Part shown: piece by piece, positions 1 to 7,895 of the stretch
How positions within the stretch are numbered: the first letter of the stretch is position 1
Layout: each line of letters opens with the position of its first letter
Origin: Desulfobacterales bacterium
GTDB lineage: Bacteria; Desulfobacterota; Desulfobacteria; Desulfobacterales; C00003060
Reading direction: 5' to 3'
Length of the DNA: 13,939 nucleotides
Assembly (NCBI GenBank): GCA_020347085.1
Contig: CP070769.1
Coordinates: forward strand, 209,244 to 223,182
Made by a program: the position numbers and the translations under genes
Notes under the pieces: model-generated
The model's input: the letters and a program-made list of their open reading frames with translations, nothing else
What the model was told of the DNA's origin: nothing
The model's database searches: none

Positions 1-126
1 CGTGTAATCAAGGTTATCAAGCGAGCGTGCCTCAGTTGGTATGGTGAAGGAAGCTTTAATAACCCAAAAGTTATTCTCCCTAAACCGCAAACGTTTATGA
101 ATCGTAGTAAAAATGCAGTGCAGTAA
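1..126 (+). pseudogene. Remnant of a peptidyl-tRNA hydrolase (Pth)-like gene
   Basis: The frame open from the window edge to the TAA at 124-126 encodes about 41 residues. Its last part reads KVILPKPQTFMNRSKNAV, preceded by YGEGS. This matches the Pth core signature (K-V-I-L-x-K-P-x-T-F-M-N-x-S). The intact Pth in this window has RVILAKPMTFMNLSGPSV at the same place, preceded by FGLG. The remnant stops right after this motif, so the roughly 120 C-terminal residues holding the Asp/Asn catalytic-site elements are missing, and the invariant SG after the MN motif has become SK. The DNA differs from the local pth at many positions and is more AT-rich, so it is not a recent copy of that gene. The N-terminal part lies outside the window or is lost. 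A chance match to so specific a motif is unlikely but cannot be excluded. Confidence 0.5.
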
Positions 127-143
127 AGAAACTGCAAGTCACG

Positions 144-149
144 TATAAT
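144..149 (+). promoter_or_regulatory. Possible -10 box ahead of hppA
   Basis: A perfect TATAAT lies 25 nt before the hppA start. No good -35 hexamer stands 16-18 nt upstream (CAGTAA occupies that place), and there is no extended -10 TG. Transcription from here would leave a leader of under 20 nt. The match may be chance. Confidence 0.22.
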
Positions 150-173
150 TCTTATGGAAGGAGGTAGTAAGGT

Positions 174-2186
174 ATGGAACGTTTCACTCTCGAGGTACAA
201 GTTGCACTGATTGGGGGTATTCTTGCCCTGATCTATGTGGGCTTTCTGATGGCCCGCCTAGGTAGGGTGCCAAAGGGTACGGAGAGGATGGTAGACATAG
301 CGGATTCTGTCCATGAGGGCGCAATGGCGTTCCTAAGAAGGGAATACGCCACCCTGGCAATCGTCTTGGCTATCATCGCCATATTGCTGGGTGCATTCAT
401 CCACCCTCTCGAATCTGTAACCTTCATTGTAGGGGCTGGCATCTCTTCGCTGGCTGCATGGATAGGTATGAGTGTATCTACGGCATCCAATGTCAGGGCC
501 TGCAATATAGCCTCTGAAAGCTTTCCCAGGGCCTTCCAGGTAGCCATTTCTAGCGGAGCGGTAATGGGAATGTGTACGGTAGGCATGGGAGTCATAGGGA
601 TAGTGATAATATACCTTTTAACCCCTGACCTCAGGCTCCTTGTGGCCTATGCCTTTGGTTCTTCACTTACAGCCCTATTCCTAAGGTGTGGGGGCGGCAT
701 ATATACCAAAAGTGCTGATGTAGGGGCAGATCTCGTGGGCAAGGTAGAGGCAGGCATACCAGAGGATGACCCCAGAAATCCAGCCACAATAGCCGATTGT
801 GTCGGTGACAACGTGGGTGATATTGCGGGGATGGGCTCTGACCTATTTGAATCGTATGTGAGCGCCATCATTGCCGCCATGTTCTTAGGGGCCATGTTGA
901 CTCCCAAGCATTTGTTGATACCTCTTTTGCTGGCCGGTGTCGGCATTGTCTGCTCAATAGTCGGAGCTCTTTCAGTCCGTGTGGCAGAGGGTGGCGCTGA
1001 AGAGACCTTTGAACAGCAGACAGAGAGGGTTCACAAGTCCATGAATATGGGGATAATAATCGCTAATGGTCTTATGGTGGTAGCATCTTACTTTGTAGTA
1101 ACAAAGTTTCTCGGTGAGATTGGCGTATTCTGGGCACTTTTGTGTGGTCTTTTGTCTGGGATGATAATAGGTTGGTCCACCTTATATTACACCGATGCCA
1201 AATACGGCCCGGTTTCAGGCATAGCCAGAACAACAGAAACCGGTCCTTCAACGGCTATCATCGAAGGTCTGGCTCAGGGAATGTTTAGCACCATGGTTCC
1301 AGTAATAGCTATTACTGTGGCAATGGTAGTTGCCTACATGACCGCAGGCCTTTACGGCATAGCCATTGCCGGAGTGGGCATATTGGGGGTGCTGGGTGTT
1401 AACCTGTCCTGCGACTGTTACGGCCCTATCGTGGATAATGCTGCTGGAATTGCCGAGATGTGCGAAATGGACGAGATTGTTAGAACCCGGTGCGATGCCT
1501 TGGATGCGGTAGGAAATACCACGGCCGCCATGGGTAAGGGGTTTGCCATTGGTTCTGCTGCCCTGGCCTCGTTGGCCTGGTTGGCCGCCTATTACCAGGC
1601 CGCCCATCTTGAAGTCATCAGCCTCACACAGCCCAAGGTAATGGCGGGCCTGTTCATCGGAGGACTGATGGTGTTCTTATTCTCTGCCTTAACCATGAGG
1701 GCAGTGGGCCGTGGAGGCGACGCGATAGTCCACGAGGTACGCAGGCAGTGGCGGGAGATCCCTGGATTGATGGAAGGGACCGCAAAGCCAGATTCGGCCA
1801 AATGTGTGGATATAACCACCAGGGGGGCTTTGAAATCCATGCGTCTGCCGGGCCTACTATCAGTAATCGTTCCTGCTGGTGTTGGTCTAACATTAGGACT
1901 GGAGGCCTTAGGAGCACTCCTGGCATCGGCATTGGCATGCGGGCTACTGATGGCCCTATTTATGGCGAATGCAGGTGGGGCCTGGGACAATGCCAAGAAA
2001 TACATCGAGGCTGGACACTTTGGGGGCAAAGGCTCCGATCCCCATAAGGCAGCAGTGGTTGCTGATACACTAGGCGATCCATTCAAGGATACATCAGGGC
2101 CTTCGCTGAATATCTTGATAAAGATAGTGGGTAAGGTGGCATTGATCATGGTTCCCGTGCTTTTAGTATACTGGGGCGTTAAGTAG
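174..2186 (+). CDS. hppA: Membrane-bound ion-pumping pyrophosphatase, K+-dependent type
   Basis: This integral membrane protein couples pyrophosphate hydrolysis to export of H+ or Na+, recovering energy from PPi made in biosynthesis or sulfate activation. At 670 residues it has the family length, with about 16 hydrophobic segments. The PPi/Mg site is clear at residues 182-216 (DVGADLVGK, then EDDPRNPATIADCVGDNVGD), and the C-terminal Asp/Lys clusters are present near 607-616 (DNAKKYIEAG) and 638-646 (GDPFKDTSG). The GNTTAA motif at 447-452 has Ala where K+-independent enzymes have Lys, which marks the K+-dependent class. Glu226 in DLFESY lies in the ion-gate helix; whether Na+ or H+ is pumped cannot be settled by eye. 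AAGGAGG at 158-164 stands 9 nt before the ATG. The gene is a single transcription unit closed by the terminator at 2214-2268. Confidence 0.97.
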   Translation: MERFTLEVQVALIGGILALIYVGFLMARLGRVPKGTERMVDIADSVHEGAMAFLRREYATLAIVLAIIAILLGAFIHPLESVTFIVGAGISSLAAWIGMSVSTASNVRACNIASESFPRAFQVAISSGAVMGMCTVGMGVIGIVIIYLLTPDLRLLVAYAFGSSLTALFLRCGGGIYTKSADVGADLVGKVEAGIPEDDPRNPATIADCVGDNVGDIAGMGSDLFESYVSAIIAAMFLGAMLTPKHLLIPLLLAGVGIVCSIVGALSVRVAEGGAEETFEQQTERVHKSMNMGIIIANGLMVVASYFVVTKFLGEIGVFWALLCGLLSGMIIGWSTLYYTDAKYGPVSGIARTTETGPSTAIIEGLAQGMFSTMVPVIAITVAMVVAYMTAGLYGIAIAGVGILGVLGVNLSCDCYGPIVDNAAGIAEMCEMDEIVRTRCDALDAVGNTTAAMGKGFAIGSAALASLAWLAAYYQAAHLEVISLTQPKVMAGLFIGGLMVFLFSALTMRAVGRGGDAIVHEVRRQWREIPGLMEGTAKPDSAKCVDITTRGALKSMRLPGLLSVIVPAGVGLTLGLEALGALLASALACGLLMALFMANAGGAWDNAKKYIEAGHFGGKGSDPHKAAVVADTLGDPFKDTSGPSLNILIKIVGKVALIMVPVLLVYWGVK

Positions 2187-2213
2187 CTAATTTCAAAATT
2201 CTTTCTTATAACT

Positions 2214-2268
2214 GGCCCCTTGGGTGTTTCAATGTTATTTAGAAACGCCAAAGGGGCCTTTATTTTTT
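2214..2268 (+). terminator. Rho-independent terminator of hppA
   Basis: A 17-bp stem is formed by 2214-2230 and 2242-2258, with one mismatch and one G-U pair. The loop is 11 nt, and the T-rich tract TTTATTTTTT follows at 2259-2268. It starts 28 nt after the hppA stop. Confidence 0.93.
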
Positions 2269-2291
2269 AGAACCAAGGGGGTGGATGTCAT

Positions 2292-2969
2292 ATGGAATCT
2301 AACCTTCTTTTAGGCTTAATCTTAGGTTTTTTTGGAGGCATAGGATCTGTGTATCTCATCTTAAGGTTTAGGAGTATTGCAGTATATAAGCTGGATGAGC
2401 ATACGCTTTTTCTGAAGTTGCCCCTTTTAGGCTCTTTAGAGGTTAAGGGCCCCGAGAGATATCCGGGCCTGTTTCTCCAAAATTTATGTGAAACCCTGGA
2501 CAAGATTAAAACCTTTCAGGGGCTCATCGATTTTGATCTAATGCTCAAGCATGCCAAGGATTTTAATATCAATTACGTTGGGTTTGAGGGGGATAATATA
2601 GATGGCACGTGGAATAAGGGAAGGCTGGCCTATTCTACATTTGCTCGAGGAGATAGCGGAGGATACAATATATTTCTGAATCCAGGATTGGATCGAAGAT
2701 TGGTATGCCAACACCTTAAAGAGGAACTAGGGTTGGATATTCAACCCGATGAACTCCACACCTTTCTCTTTCTTCATGAAATAGGGCATACACAACAGGC
2801 AGGAAATGAGTGTTATATTACGGCCAAGATAAGCCATCGCCTGGCAGGCAAAAAGAGGAAGAGGAGAAAAGACATGCAAATCCTCTACAGAAAGGTGGAA
2901 AGATTCGCCGATGATTTTGCCACCAAGGAGCTTTTAAAATGGAGGGCCGAGAAAGGCGTGGCAAAATGA
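2292..2969 (+). CDS. Membrane-anchored HExxH zinc metallopeptidase-like protein, function unknown
   Basis: This 225-residue protein does not match a named family that I recognise. It has one N-terminal hydrophobic segment (about residues 4-25) followed by Arg-rich FRFRS-like sequence, so the rest probably stays in the cytoplasm as a tethered domain. HEIGH at 162-166 is a zinc-binding HExxH motif. About 40 residues later comes VERFADDFATKELL (202-215), where Glu203 sits as the third zinc ligand does in ImmA/IrrE-type (M78) peptidases (ExxADxFA). A very basic patch, KKRKRRK, lies at 187-193. The layout therefore suggests a gluzincin, but the region before the motif (30-155) looks like neither M78 nor any other family known to me. 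A G-rich stretch, GGGGGTGG at 2277-2284, precedes the ATG. The gene stands alone between the hppA terminator and the convergent pth, which it nearly meets (17 nt). Confidence 0.8.
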   Translation: MESNLLLGLILGFFGGIGSVYLILRFRSIAVYKLDEHTLFLKLPLLGSLEVKGPERYPGLFLQNLCETLDKIKTFQGLIDFDLMLKHAKDFNINYVGFEGDNIDGTWNKGRLAYSTFARGDSGGYNIFLNPGLDRRLVCQHLKEELGLDIQPDELHTFLFLHEIGHTQQAGNECYITAKISHRLAGKKRKRRKDMQILYRKVERFADDFATKELLKWRAEKGVAK

Positions 2970-2986
2970 TACCGTTGAGTTCAACA

Positions 2987-3580
2987 TTATCCTAATCGAA
3001 TTTCCTTCCTACTAAAACGATTCATTCCCTCTTTTAGGCCCCTCAACAGGATTGTCTCCACAGCATCCTGTGCCATGGTGATTACTTCATCCAAGACAGC
3101 CTTCTGTTGGGCGTCAAAGCTGTTCAGCACGTATCCTTTCACCTCTTGCTTGGTGTCCGGACGACCGATGCCGATACGAACGCGGGCAAATGCGCCGCTG
3201 CCAAACGCTTCTACTAGAGACCTTATACCGTTATGTCCCCCATCCCCTCCTTTCTGCTTGATTTTTATTTTGCCGAAGACAAGGTCAATGTCATCGTGAA
3301 TCACCAACAGGTTTTCTTTGTCCAAGTTGAAAAAATGCGCCAGGTCCCGAACCGACGGGCCACTCAGATTCATAAATGTCATGGGCTTGGCAAGGATCAC
3401 ACGCCGGCCGTCTATTCTGCCAAGACCAAAAATGCTTTTAAACTTCCGGCTGTCGAATGATATCCGGTGCCTGTGGGCCAGCCGATCAGTGACCATGAAT
3501 CCAACGTTGTGCCGGGTCCGGCGATATGCCGCCCCAGGATTCCCCAAGCCCACGATCAGCTTAACGTGCTCTTCCGGCAT
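2987..3580 (-). CDS. pth: Peptidyl-tRNA hydrolase
   Basis: This enzyme releases tRNA from peptidyl-tRNAs that drop off ribosomes, an essential cytoplasmic recycling step. At 197 residues it has the normal bacterial length. Visible signatures are GLGNPG (11-16), the catalytic His24 in RTRHNVGF, KPMTFMNLSG (65-74) with Asn71, HDDIDL (95-100) with the Asp that supports the catalytic His, and GGDGGHNGIRS (111-121) with Asn117. All key residues are intact. The ATG begins 6 nt after the rplY stop, which indicates one transcript and probably translational coupling. Another ATG 4 nt upstream is out of frame. The gene is the last of the minus-strand cluster and ends 17 nt from the convergent metallopeptidase gene, with no visible terminator between them. 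Confidence 0.97.
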   Translation of the reverse strand: MPEEHVKLIVGLGNPGAAYRRTRHNVGFMVTDRLAHRHRISFDSRKFKSIFGLGRIDGRRVILAKPMTFMNLSGPSVRDLAHFFNLDKENLLVIHDDIDLVFGKIKIKQKGGDGGHNGIRSLVEAFGSGAFARVRIGIGRPDTKQEVKGYVLNSFDAQQKAVLDEVITMAQDAVETILLRGLKEGMNRFSRKEIRLG

Positions 3581-3586
3581 GCATTG

Positions 3587-4249
3587 CTATTCGCTGGAAG
3601 CCTCCTCCGTGCCTTCAGGTTCCCCTGCTTCGGCCTCCTCAGCCTCTTCAACTTCCTCTTCTTCTTCAGGTAACTTTTCTTCCTCTACAGTAGGTGCGAC
3701 AACCGTGAGCACCGTATGACCTGTATCAGCCAACAGTTTTACTTTATCTTCCAGCTGGATGTCTCCAACGTGTATGGCATCTCCAATGTCGAGGTCGGTT
3801 ACATCAACTTCGATCTTATCGGGCATGTCAGTGGGAAGACAAGACACCTCGAGTTCATGACGAACCAACTGCAAGAAGCCGCCGCGTTCAACCCCCTTTG
3901 ACTTCCCAGTGACCTCAACCGGAACGCTGACCACGATCTCCTCATCCAAAGATATTTCAAAAAAATCGATATGAAGATATTGCCGCGTCACAGGAGCGGT
4001 CTGCACCTCTTTTACCAATGCTGTAACGTTTTGGGTGCCGCCGTTCTCGATGACTAGGTTTAAAATCACCTGTTCTGTTCCGCTCGTCTTGTAAATCTTG
4101 TCCAAATCGGCCGGGGAGACGGTAAGGGGCAAGGACTCTCTTTTAGGGCCGTACAATATCGCTGGAATGAGGCCCTGACGCCTGAGCTCTCGTGCCGAGC
4201 CCTTACCAAAGGTATTTCGTTGAGTGGCTTTCAGATCAAATGTTTCCAA
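3587..4249 (-). CDS. rplY: 50S ribosomal protein L25, long form (Ctc/TL5)
   Basis: This protein binds 5S rRNA in the large ribosomal subunit. Its 220 residues are the long Ctc/TL5 form: an L25 domain (about 1-92, with TFGKGSARELRRQGLIPAIL near residues 13-32), a beta-rich C-terminal domain (about 98-187) and a strongly acidic Glu-rich tail (188-220). The start codon is TTG at 4249-4247. It is supported by AAGGAGGG at 4263-4256, 6 nt upstream, and by the protein beginning METFDL directly, with no better in-frame start nearby. The gene lies 60 nt after prs and 6 nt before pth, the usual prs-rplY-pth arrangement. The tail makes the DNA repetitive in GAG/GAA codons. Confidence 0.96.
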   Translation of the reverse strand: METFDLKATQRNTFGKGSARELRRQGLIPAILYGPKRESLPLTVSPADLDKIYKTSGTEQVILNLVIENGGTQNVTALVKEVQTAPVTRQYLHIDFFEISLDEEIVVSVPVEVTGKSKGVERGGFLQLVRHELEVSCLPTDMPDKIEVDVTDLDIGDAIHVGDIQLEDKVKLLADTGHTVLTVVAPTVEEEKLPEEEEEVEEAEEAEAGEPEGTEEASSE

Positions 4250-4309
4250 TGAGTTCCCTCCTTAATTTCACTCCTTACGCATTCATTGCTATATCTTATG
4301 GCAACCCGG

Positions 4310-5248
4310 CTACACGAATAGGGAGCTAACCGAACTCCCCGTGTGGCACCGTTGAATCGCCTCCGCCAAGAGTTTGGCGACGGAAAGTATGCGGATCTTG
4401 TCGCATCCCTTGGCTTTTTCACCGATCGGGATCGTATCGGTCACGACGAGGCTTTGAATATCCGAATCAATAATCCGCTCTGCAGCTGGACCCGAGAGAA
4501 CCGCATGCGCAGAACAAGCATGAATCTCTGAGGCCCCGTGTTGTTTTAAGGCCATTGCAGCCTGAGTGAGGGTGCCAGCCGTATCCACCATGTCATCCAG
4601 GATAATCGCTGTCTTTCCATCAACATCACCTACGACGTTCATGGCTTCAGCCTTGTTGGGGGCGTCACGCCGTTTGTCGATGATAGCCAGCAGGCTGTCA
4701 AGGCGTTTGGCAAAGGCCCGGGCCCTTTCCACACCACCAGCGTCCGGAGACACAATAACGGTATTGTCTCTAAAACTCTCTTTGATGTACTGCAAAAGGA
4801 CTGGGGCTGCAAAAAGGTTGTCCACGGGAACATTGAAAAAACCCTGGATCTGTCCTGCATGCAGATCCATCGTGATCACGCGGTTGGTCCCAGCCTTCTC
4901 AATCAAGTCCGCCACCAGCTTAGCGCTGATCGGCACGCGGGGCGCTACCTTCTTGTCCTGACGGGCGTACCCGTAATAGGGCATGACCGCTGTAATCCTC
5001 TGCGCTGATGAGCGCTTGAAGGCATCTATCATCAGCAAGAGTTCCACCAGGTGGTCATTCACCGGAGCACATGTGGACTGCAATATGAAAACATCCTTGC
5101 CCCGCACGTTTTCCCTGATTTCGACCTGAATTTCACCATCACTAAATCTCTTTACTTGGGCCTCACCCAACCTGATACCGATGTGACGGCAAATATCCTG
5201 CGCTAATTTGGGATTTGAGTTTCCAGCAAATACGACAAGGCTGTGCAT
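4310..5248 (-). CDS. prs: Ribose-phosphate pyrophosphokinase (PRPP synthetase)
   Basis: The enzyme transfers pyrophosphate from ATP to ribose 5-phosphate to make PRPP for purine, pyrimidine, NAD, His and Trp synthesis. The 312 residues match class I enzymes. Visible elements are VFAGNSNPKLA (6-16), FSDGEIQVEI (35-44), the ATP-site stretch MPYYGYARQDKK (89-100), catalytic His130 in DLHAGQIQGFF, the flexible-loop KRRD (192-195) and the PRPP-binding loop LDDMVDTAGT (217-226). The ATG is weakly preceded by GGTGA. Upstream (5249-5377) are 129 nt without a gene, then tRNA-Gln. Being downstream of ispE and tRNA-Gln on one strand suggests a shared transcript, though an own promoter in the 129-nt gap is possible; none was recognised. 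Confidence 0.97.
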   Translation of the reverse strand: MHSLVVFAGNSNPKLAQDICRHIGIRLGEAQVKRFSDGEIQVEIRENVRGKDVFILQSTCAPVNDHLVELLLMIDAFKRSSAQRITAVMPYYGYARQDKKVAPRVPISAKLVADLIEKAGTNRVITMDLHAGQIQGFFNVPVDNLFAAPVLLQYIKESFRDNTVIVSPDAGGVERARAFAKRLDSLLAIIDKRRDAPNKAEAMNVVGDVDGKTAIILDDMVDTAGTLTQAAMALKQHGASEIHACSAHAVLSGPAAERIIDSDIQSLVVTDTIPIGEKAKGCDKIRILSVAKLLAEAIQRCHTGSSVSSLFV

Positions 5249-5377
5249 GCGTCACCGCAAATGATTGACAGAATCTCTCTAACCAATGCCCAATTGAAGG
5301 GCTGTCCGGTTGGACTTCGAAAACATACCAGCACTTATCCCTCAACACGCAAACGTGAACAACGCCAATAGCTTACC

Positions 5378-5452
5378 TGGCTGGGGTGGGAGGATTCGAA
5401 CCTCCGAATGCAGGAACCAAAATCCTGTGTCTTACCACTTGACGACACCCCA
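5378..5452 (-). tRNA. trnQ: tRNA-Gln, anticodon UUG
   Basis: The reverse strand folds as a full tRNA of 75 nt including an encoded CCA (5380-5378). The acceptor stem TGGGGTG pairs with CACCCCA, with G as discriminator. The D arm is GTCAAGTGGTAAGAC. The anticodon stem CAGGA/TCCTG encloses the loop TTTTGGT, giving anticodon TTG at 5420-5418. The T arm is GGAGG-TTCGAAT-CCTCC. The 5' end lies only 9 nt behind the ispE stop, so the tRNA is probably cut from the ispE-prs transcript. The U1-A72 end and the sequence near the anticodon are typical of bacterial tRNA-Gln. Confidence 0.97.
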
Positions 5453-5461
5453 GGACGCCTG

Positions 5462-6313
5462 TCAGGGACGCAATAACCCTACCAGAAATGTGTCCCATCT
5501 TCCTCGATGTCTTATGCTGTGAAACGCCCCTGCAGCCTGATGCCCGTCCTTGAACAGCCCGAACACACTTGGGCCGCTTCCAGTCATGAGCGCAGTTTCG
5601 GCACCGAGATCGAGGAGGGCCTGCTTGACGATTTTGATCTGGGGAAACTTCCTGATGGTTACTTGCTCTAAATCATTACACAAAAGGTCCTTGACCTTGA
5701 AGAAATCCTGTTCAAAGTAGCCATTTTTTAAACTTTTTTCACAATTTGTCAATCCTAAATTTAAGTTTTTGTAAACCCACGCCGTTGACACCTCAAACAA
5801 GGGTCGGACCAAGACAACGAAGAGCGGTGGCAGGTCTTTGTACACCTCCAGATGATCTCCAATCCCACGGGCAATCGCCGAATGCCTGAACACAAAAAAC
5901 GGCACATCGGCTCCAACTTTACGTGCAATCTCCATAAGTTTCCCATCGGTGAGAGGAAGCCCATAGTGTTGGTTCAACCCCATTAGCACAGCAGCGGCAT
6001 TGCTACTGCCCCCACCAAGGCCAGCAGCCACAGGGATTACCTTGTCAATGAAAATGGCCACGCCGTCATGTGTGGACAGGGCATTAAGAAAAAGCGAAGC
6101 TGCACGATGGGCTAGATTCCCGCTGTCTTGCGGGACTCTGGGATGAGAGCATTCGACGCTGATGCCGGTTTGATCAAAGGCAAGCACCACCGTATCAAAT
6201 AGACCAATCCGGCAGAGGAGGGTTACAATTTCATGGTATCCATCTGGCCGTTTCCCAACCACCTTGAGAAAGAGATTAATCTTGGCAGGCGAGGGTATGA
6301 CCAGTGAATTCAT
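5462..6313 (-). CDS. ispE: 4-diphosphocytidyl-2-C-methyl-D-erythritol kinase
   Basis: This GHMP-family kinase carries out the ATP-dependent phosphorylation of CDP-methylerythritol in the MEP route to isoprenoids. The 283 residues match the family. PAKINLFLKVVGKRPDGYHE (9-28) carries the catalytic Lys11. The glycine-rich ATP loop is PVAAGLGGGSSNAA (94-107), GADVPFF (134-140) carries catalytic Asp136, and the C-terminal GHMP motif is MTGSGPSVFGLF. In the loop, PVA replaces the commoner PxGAG start, a mild variation. A locally AT-rich stretch at about 5715-5775 encodes an Asn/Lys-rich segment that is variable in this family. The gene starts 49 nt after htrA and ends 9 nt before tRNA-Gln. Confidence 0.96.
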   Translation of the reverse strand: MNSLVIPSPAKINLFLKVVGKRPDGYHEIVTLLCRIGLFDTVVLAFDQTGISVECSHPRVPQDSGNLAHRAASLFLNALSTHDGVAIFIDKVIPVAAGLGGGSSNAAAVLMGLNQHYGLPLTDGKLMEIARKVGADVPFFVFRHSAIARGIGDHLEVYKDLPPLFVVLVRPLFEVSTAWVYKNLNLGLTNCEKSLKNGYFEQDFFKVKDLLCNDLEQVTIRKFPQIKIVKQALLDLGAETALMTGSGPSVFGLFKDGHQAAGAFHSIRHRGRWDTFLVGLLRP

Positions 6314-6362
6314 AGGGTTCCGGTTAGCCTGAGTGTGCCTTTTTTAGCCCAGAGCGGCCAAC

Positions 6363-7838
6363 CTATTTGGTTATGTTGAGGGCCAGAAAACCCCTTCTTC
6401 TCTTCACAAGGAGAGAGACCGGATCGCCTTCTTTGACTTTGTCGACCTGTGACTGGTAGTCCCCAAGGGTCTTGATGGGCTTGTGATCTATTTCCAGGAT
6501 GAGATCCCCTTCTTGGACATCGGCTTTATCAGCCGGGCCCCCTTGCTCGACACTCACGACCACGACGCCTTCACCCTCTGATATATCGAACTGCCTGGCA
6601 AGCTCTGTCGTGAGGGTGGAAACTGTCATGCCCAGATCGGTCCGTTCCTCAGGGTGTTCTAAAGCAAGATCTTCTTTATCCTCCGTGCGTTTGGCAATCT
6701 TCACCGTAAAGGTGCGTTCCTTTCCATCTCTCACTACCTTAAGGGTAATCTTTCCCCCCACAGGGATCCCCGCAATCTTTTGGGACAGATGCCGGCTGTC
6801 CTCAATCTTGTCGCCATCCACCTCAACGATCACATCCTTTGGCTTGATCCCTGCTTTGTCAGCGGGGTCTCCTTTGAAAACCTCACCCACCAAGGCACCC
6901 TTGCCATCCTTTACACCATAATACTCAGCCAGTTCCGCTGTGAGGTCTTGGATGCTGACCCCGAGCCAGCCTCGTGTAACCGTACCCGACGTCTTGAGCT
7001 GGTCAATAATCCCTCGCGCCAGATTGATTGGAATGGCAAAACCGATCCCAACGTTTCCACCACTTCTGGAGAAGATGGCCGTATTTATGCCTACGACCTC
7101 GCCTTTCATGTTGATGAGCGGTCCACCGCTATTTCCAGGATTAATGGAGGCATCGGTCTGGATAAAATTGTCGTATGGTCCGGAACCGATCACACGCCCC
7201 TTGGCACTCACGATGCCAGCCGTCACGGTGTGTTCTAGCCCAAAGGGGCTTCCGATAGCAACAACCCACTCTCCCACTTTCAACTCATCCGAGTCACCCA
7301 ACTCTACAGTTTGAAAGCCCCGCCAGGACTTTACCCTGATCAACGCGATATCCGTCTTGGCGTCTCGGCCAACAATCTCAGCATCATACTCCTTGCCGCT
7401 CTTCAATTTCACCTTGATCTCGTCGGCGTTCTCAACAACATGATTGTTAGTCACGATATAGCCTTCCTTATCAATGCAGAACCCCGAACCAAGGCTGCGC
7501 TGCTTAAATTCACGGCGTGGTACGTCCCCAAAAAACCTTTCAAAAAAATCGCGAAAGGGGTCATCCCGTCCAAAAGGGCTTTGAAAGTGTCTAAAAACAC
7601 CCCCTCCCCCTTTGACGACCTTTTCGGTTCGAATATTTACCACGGCAGGGCTCACCGCGAGGGCAACGTCCGTAAAACTAGCCGGGACCATCTTGGGTGT
7701 GGATGGACTCAAAGCCGAGGTATCCTGGGTGATATTGAACCCAGCAGCCAAGAAAACTCCTGCCAGCATAGAAACCAGTGCCACCAACACCAAAACAAGA
7801 CGCCAGGCACTCTTCTTATTCGGTTTGTCAGAAATCAT
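6363..7838 (-). CDS. htrA: HtrA/Do family periplasmic serine protease (DegP/DegQ-like)
   Basis: This is an envelope quality-control protease and chaperone. The preferred start is the ATG at 7838, with GGAGG at 7850-7846 and 7 nt of spacing, giving 491 residues. A GTG one codon upstream and a TTG at 7862 are also in frame but lie nearer to or ahead of the ribosome binding site. An N-terminal hydrophobic segment (about 13-32) serves as signal peptide or anchor. The trypsin-like domain has a complete triad: His133 (TNNHVVENA), Asp163 (AKTDIALI) and Ser237 (NPGNSGGPL). A Gly/Phe/Arg-rich linker (75-110) precedes the protease core, as in the regulatory LA loop. Two PDZ domains follow (about 289-383 and 400-488), as in DegP/DegQ. 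The gene sits 57 nt downstream of the DUF1844 gene and 49 nt upstream of ispE. No sigma-E-type promoter was recognised. Confidence 0.96.
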   Translation of the reverse strand: MISDKPNKKSAWRLVLVLVALVSMLAGVFLAAGFNITQDTSALSPSTPKMVPASFTDVALAVSPAVVNIRTEKVVKGGGGVFRHFQSPFGRDDPFRDFFERFFGDVPRREFKQRSLGSGFCIDKEGYIVTNNHVVENADEIKVKLKSGKEYDAEIVGRDAKTDIALIRVKSWRGFQTVELGDSDELKVGEWVVAIGSPFGLEHTVTAGIVSAKGRVIGSGPYDNFIQTDASINPGNSGGPLINMKGEVVGINTAIFSRSGGNVGIGFAIPINLARGIIDQLKTSGTVTRGWLGVSIQDLTAELAEYYGVKDGKGALVGEVFKGDPADKAGIKPKDVIVEVDGDKIEDSRHLSQKIAGIPVGGKITLKVVRDGKERTFTVKIAKRTEDKEDLALEHPEERTDLGMTVSTLTTELARQFDISEGEGVVVVSVEQGGPADKADVQEGDLILEIDHKPIKTLGDYQSQVDKVKEGDPVSLLVKRRRGFLALNITK

Positions 7839-7895
7839 CACTATTCCTCCCTTAACGCGCAAGACGCAATAAAACGGCCTTACCCGTATTCTCTC

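Noticed and set aside
2974..2985. GTTGAGTTCAAC palindrome between the convergent metallopeptidase and pth genes, as a bidirectional terminator
   Set aside because: The stem is 5 bp with a 2-nt loop and no T tract on either side.
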